DNA of 6,273 nucleotides, from NCBI GenBank assembly GCA_945861255.1, contig CAMAUG010000235.1, positions 1 through 6,273 of the forward strand, written 5' to 3'. Position 1 is the first letter of the stretch. Each line of letters begins with the position of its first letter. The stretch comes from Candidatus Sulfopaludibacter sp. SbA3 (GTDB lineage: Bacteria; Acidobacteriota; Terriglobia; Bryobacterales; Bryobacteraceae). Position numbers and translations under genes: made by a program. This document shows, one piece after another, positions 6,040 to 6,273 of this stretch. Below the pieces are notes generated by a model, which saw only the letters and a program-made list of their open reading frames with translations, searched no databases and had not been told where the DNA came from.

Positions 6040-6273
6040 ATGAGAAAAGAATGGGTGGCGCAACGCGCCGGCGATCCGATCCGCACACAGATCCACTATG
6101 CCCGCCAAGGCCGCATCACCGAAGAGATGCAATACGTTGCAAAACGCGAGCGTCTGGACCCGGAATTGATCCGGTCCGAGGTGGCGCGCGGGAGGATGAT
6201 CATCCCCGCGAATATCAATCACACCAACCTGGAACCCATGTGCATCGGCGTGGCATCGTCATGCAAAATTAAC
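6040..6273 (+). CDS. thiC: Phosphomethylpyrimidine synthase ThiC (5' part; continues past the window)
   Basis: ThiC is the radical-SAM [4Fe-4S] enzyme that rearranges aminoimidazole ribotide into hydroxymethylpyrimidine phosphate, the pyrimidine half of thiamine. Only the first 78 codons are here, so the catalytic core and the C-terminal cysteine motif are outside the window. The visible part is diagnostic: RTQIHYARQGRITEEMQYVA (16-35), then the ThiC signature SEVARGRMIIPANINHTNLEP (49-69) and KIN at the edge. ATG 6040 fits families that begin MRKEW. In-frame ATGs at 5980 and 5989 would add 20 or 17 residues (starting MPPMRIAAARR or MRIAAARR) that do not look like ThiC. No Shine-Dalgarno precedes 6040. 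No TPP riboswitch is recognisable in the 120-nt spacer, although this is a usual control element for thiC in many bacteria. Confidence 0.95.
   Translation, partial: MRKEWVAQRAGDPIRTQIHYARQGRITEEMQYVAKRERLDPELIRSEVARGRMIIPANINHTNLEPMCIGVASSCKIN

Overview
The window is GC-rich bacterial DNA, and nearly every base belongs to an ordinary chromosomal gene. Gene content and protein style (a PriA with eight zinc-binding cysteines, a GAF-ANTAR protein, alanine-rich secreted TPR-like proteins, and a ThiC that opens MRKEWVAQRAGD) suggest a soil-type Acidobacterium, perhaps near Solibacter/Bryobacter. That placement is inferred from style. No rRNA or other marker confirms it.

Region 1 (1-3954, minus strand) is a probable operon read right to left: priA (replication-restart helicase), a GNAT-family acetyltransferase starting 12 nt after the priA stop, and a TPR protein starting about 58 nt further on and running off the left edge.

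Region 2 (3955-4150) is a 196-nt divergent promoter region. It has an exact TATAAT and Shine-Dalgarno for the rightward gene, a weaker GATAAT candidate for priA, a widely spaced 9-bp inverted repeat and an 8-bp direct repeat.

Region 3 (4151-5020, plus strand) is a secreted, helical, TPR-like protein of unknown function.

Region 4 (5021-5169) is a convergent 149-nt spacer with small GC-rich hairpins and no gene.

Region 5 (5170-5919, minus strand) is a complete GAF-ANTAR protein, a predicted ligand-sensing, RNA-binding antiterminator.

Region 6 (5920-6039) is the divergent spacer between the ANTAR gene and thiC. It has an AT-rich core, two short perfect palindromes and an exact TATAAT only 9 nt before the thiC start. 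No TPP riboswitch is recognisable.

Region 7 (6040-6273, plus strand) is the first 78 codons of thiC (thiamine pyrimidine synthesis).

The genes do not form one obvious pathway. I found no mobile element, CRISPR array, tRNA, phage gene or defence module, and no convincing new biological system. The most interesting points are regulatory: a possibly leaderless, riboswitch-free thiC divergent from an ANTAR regulator, and the repeat architecture in front of priA.
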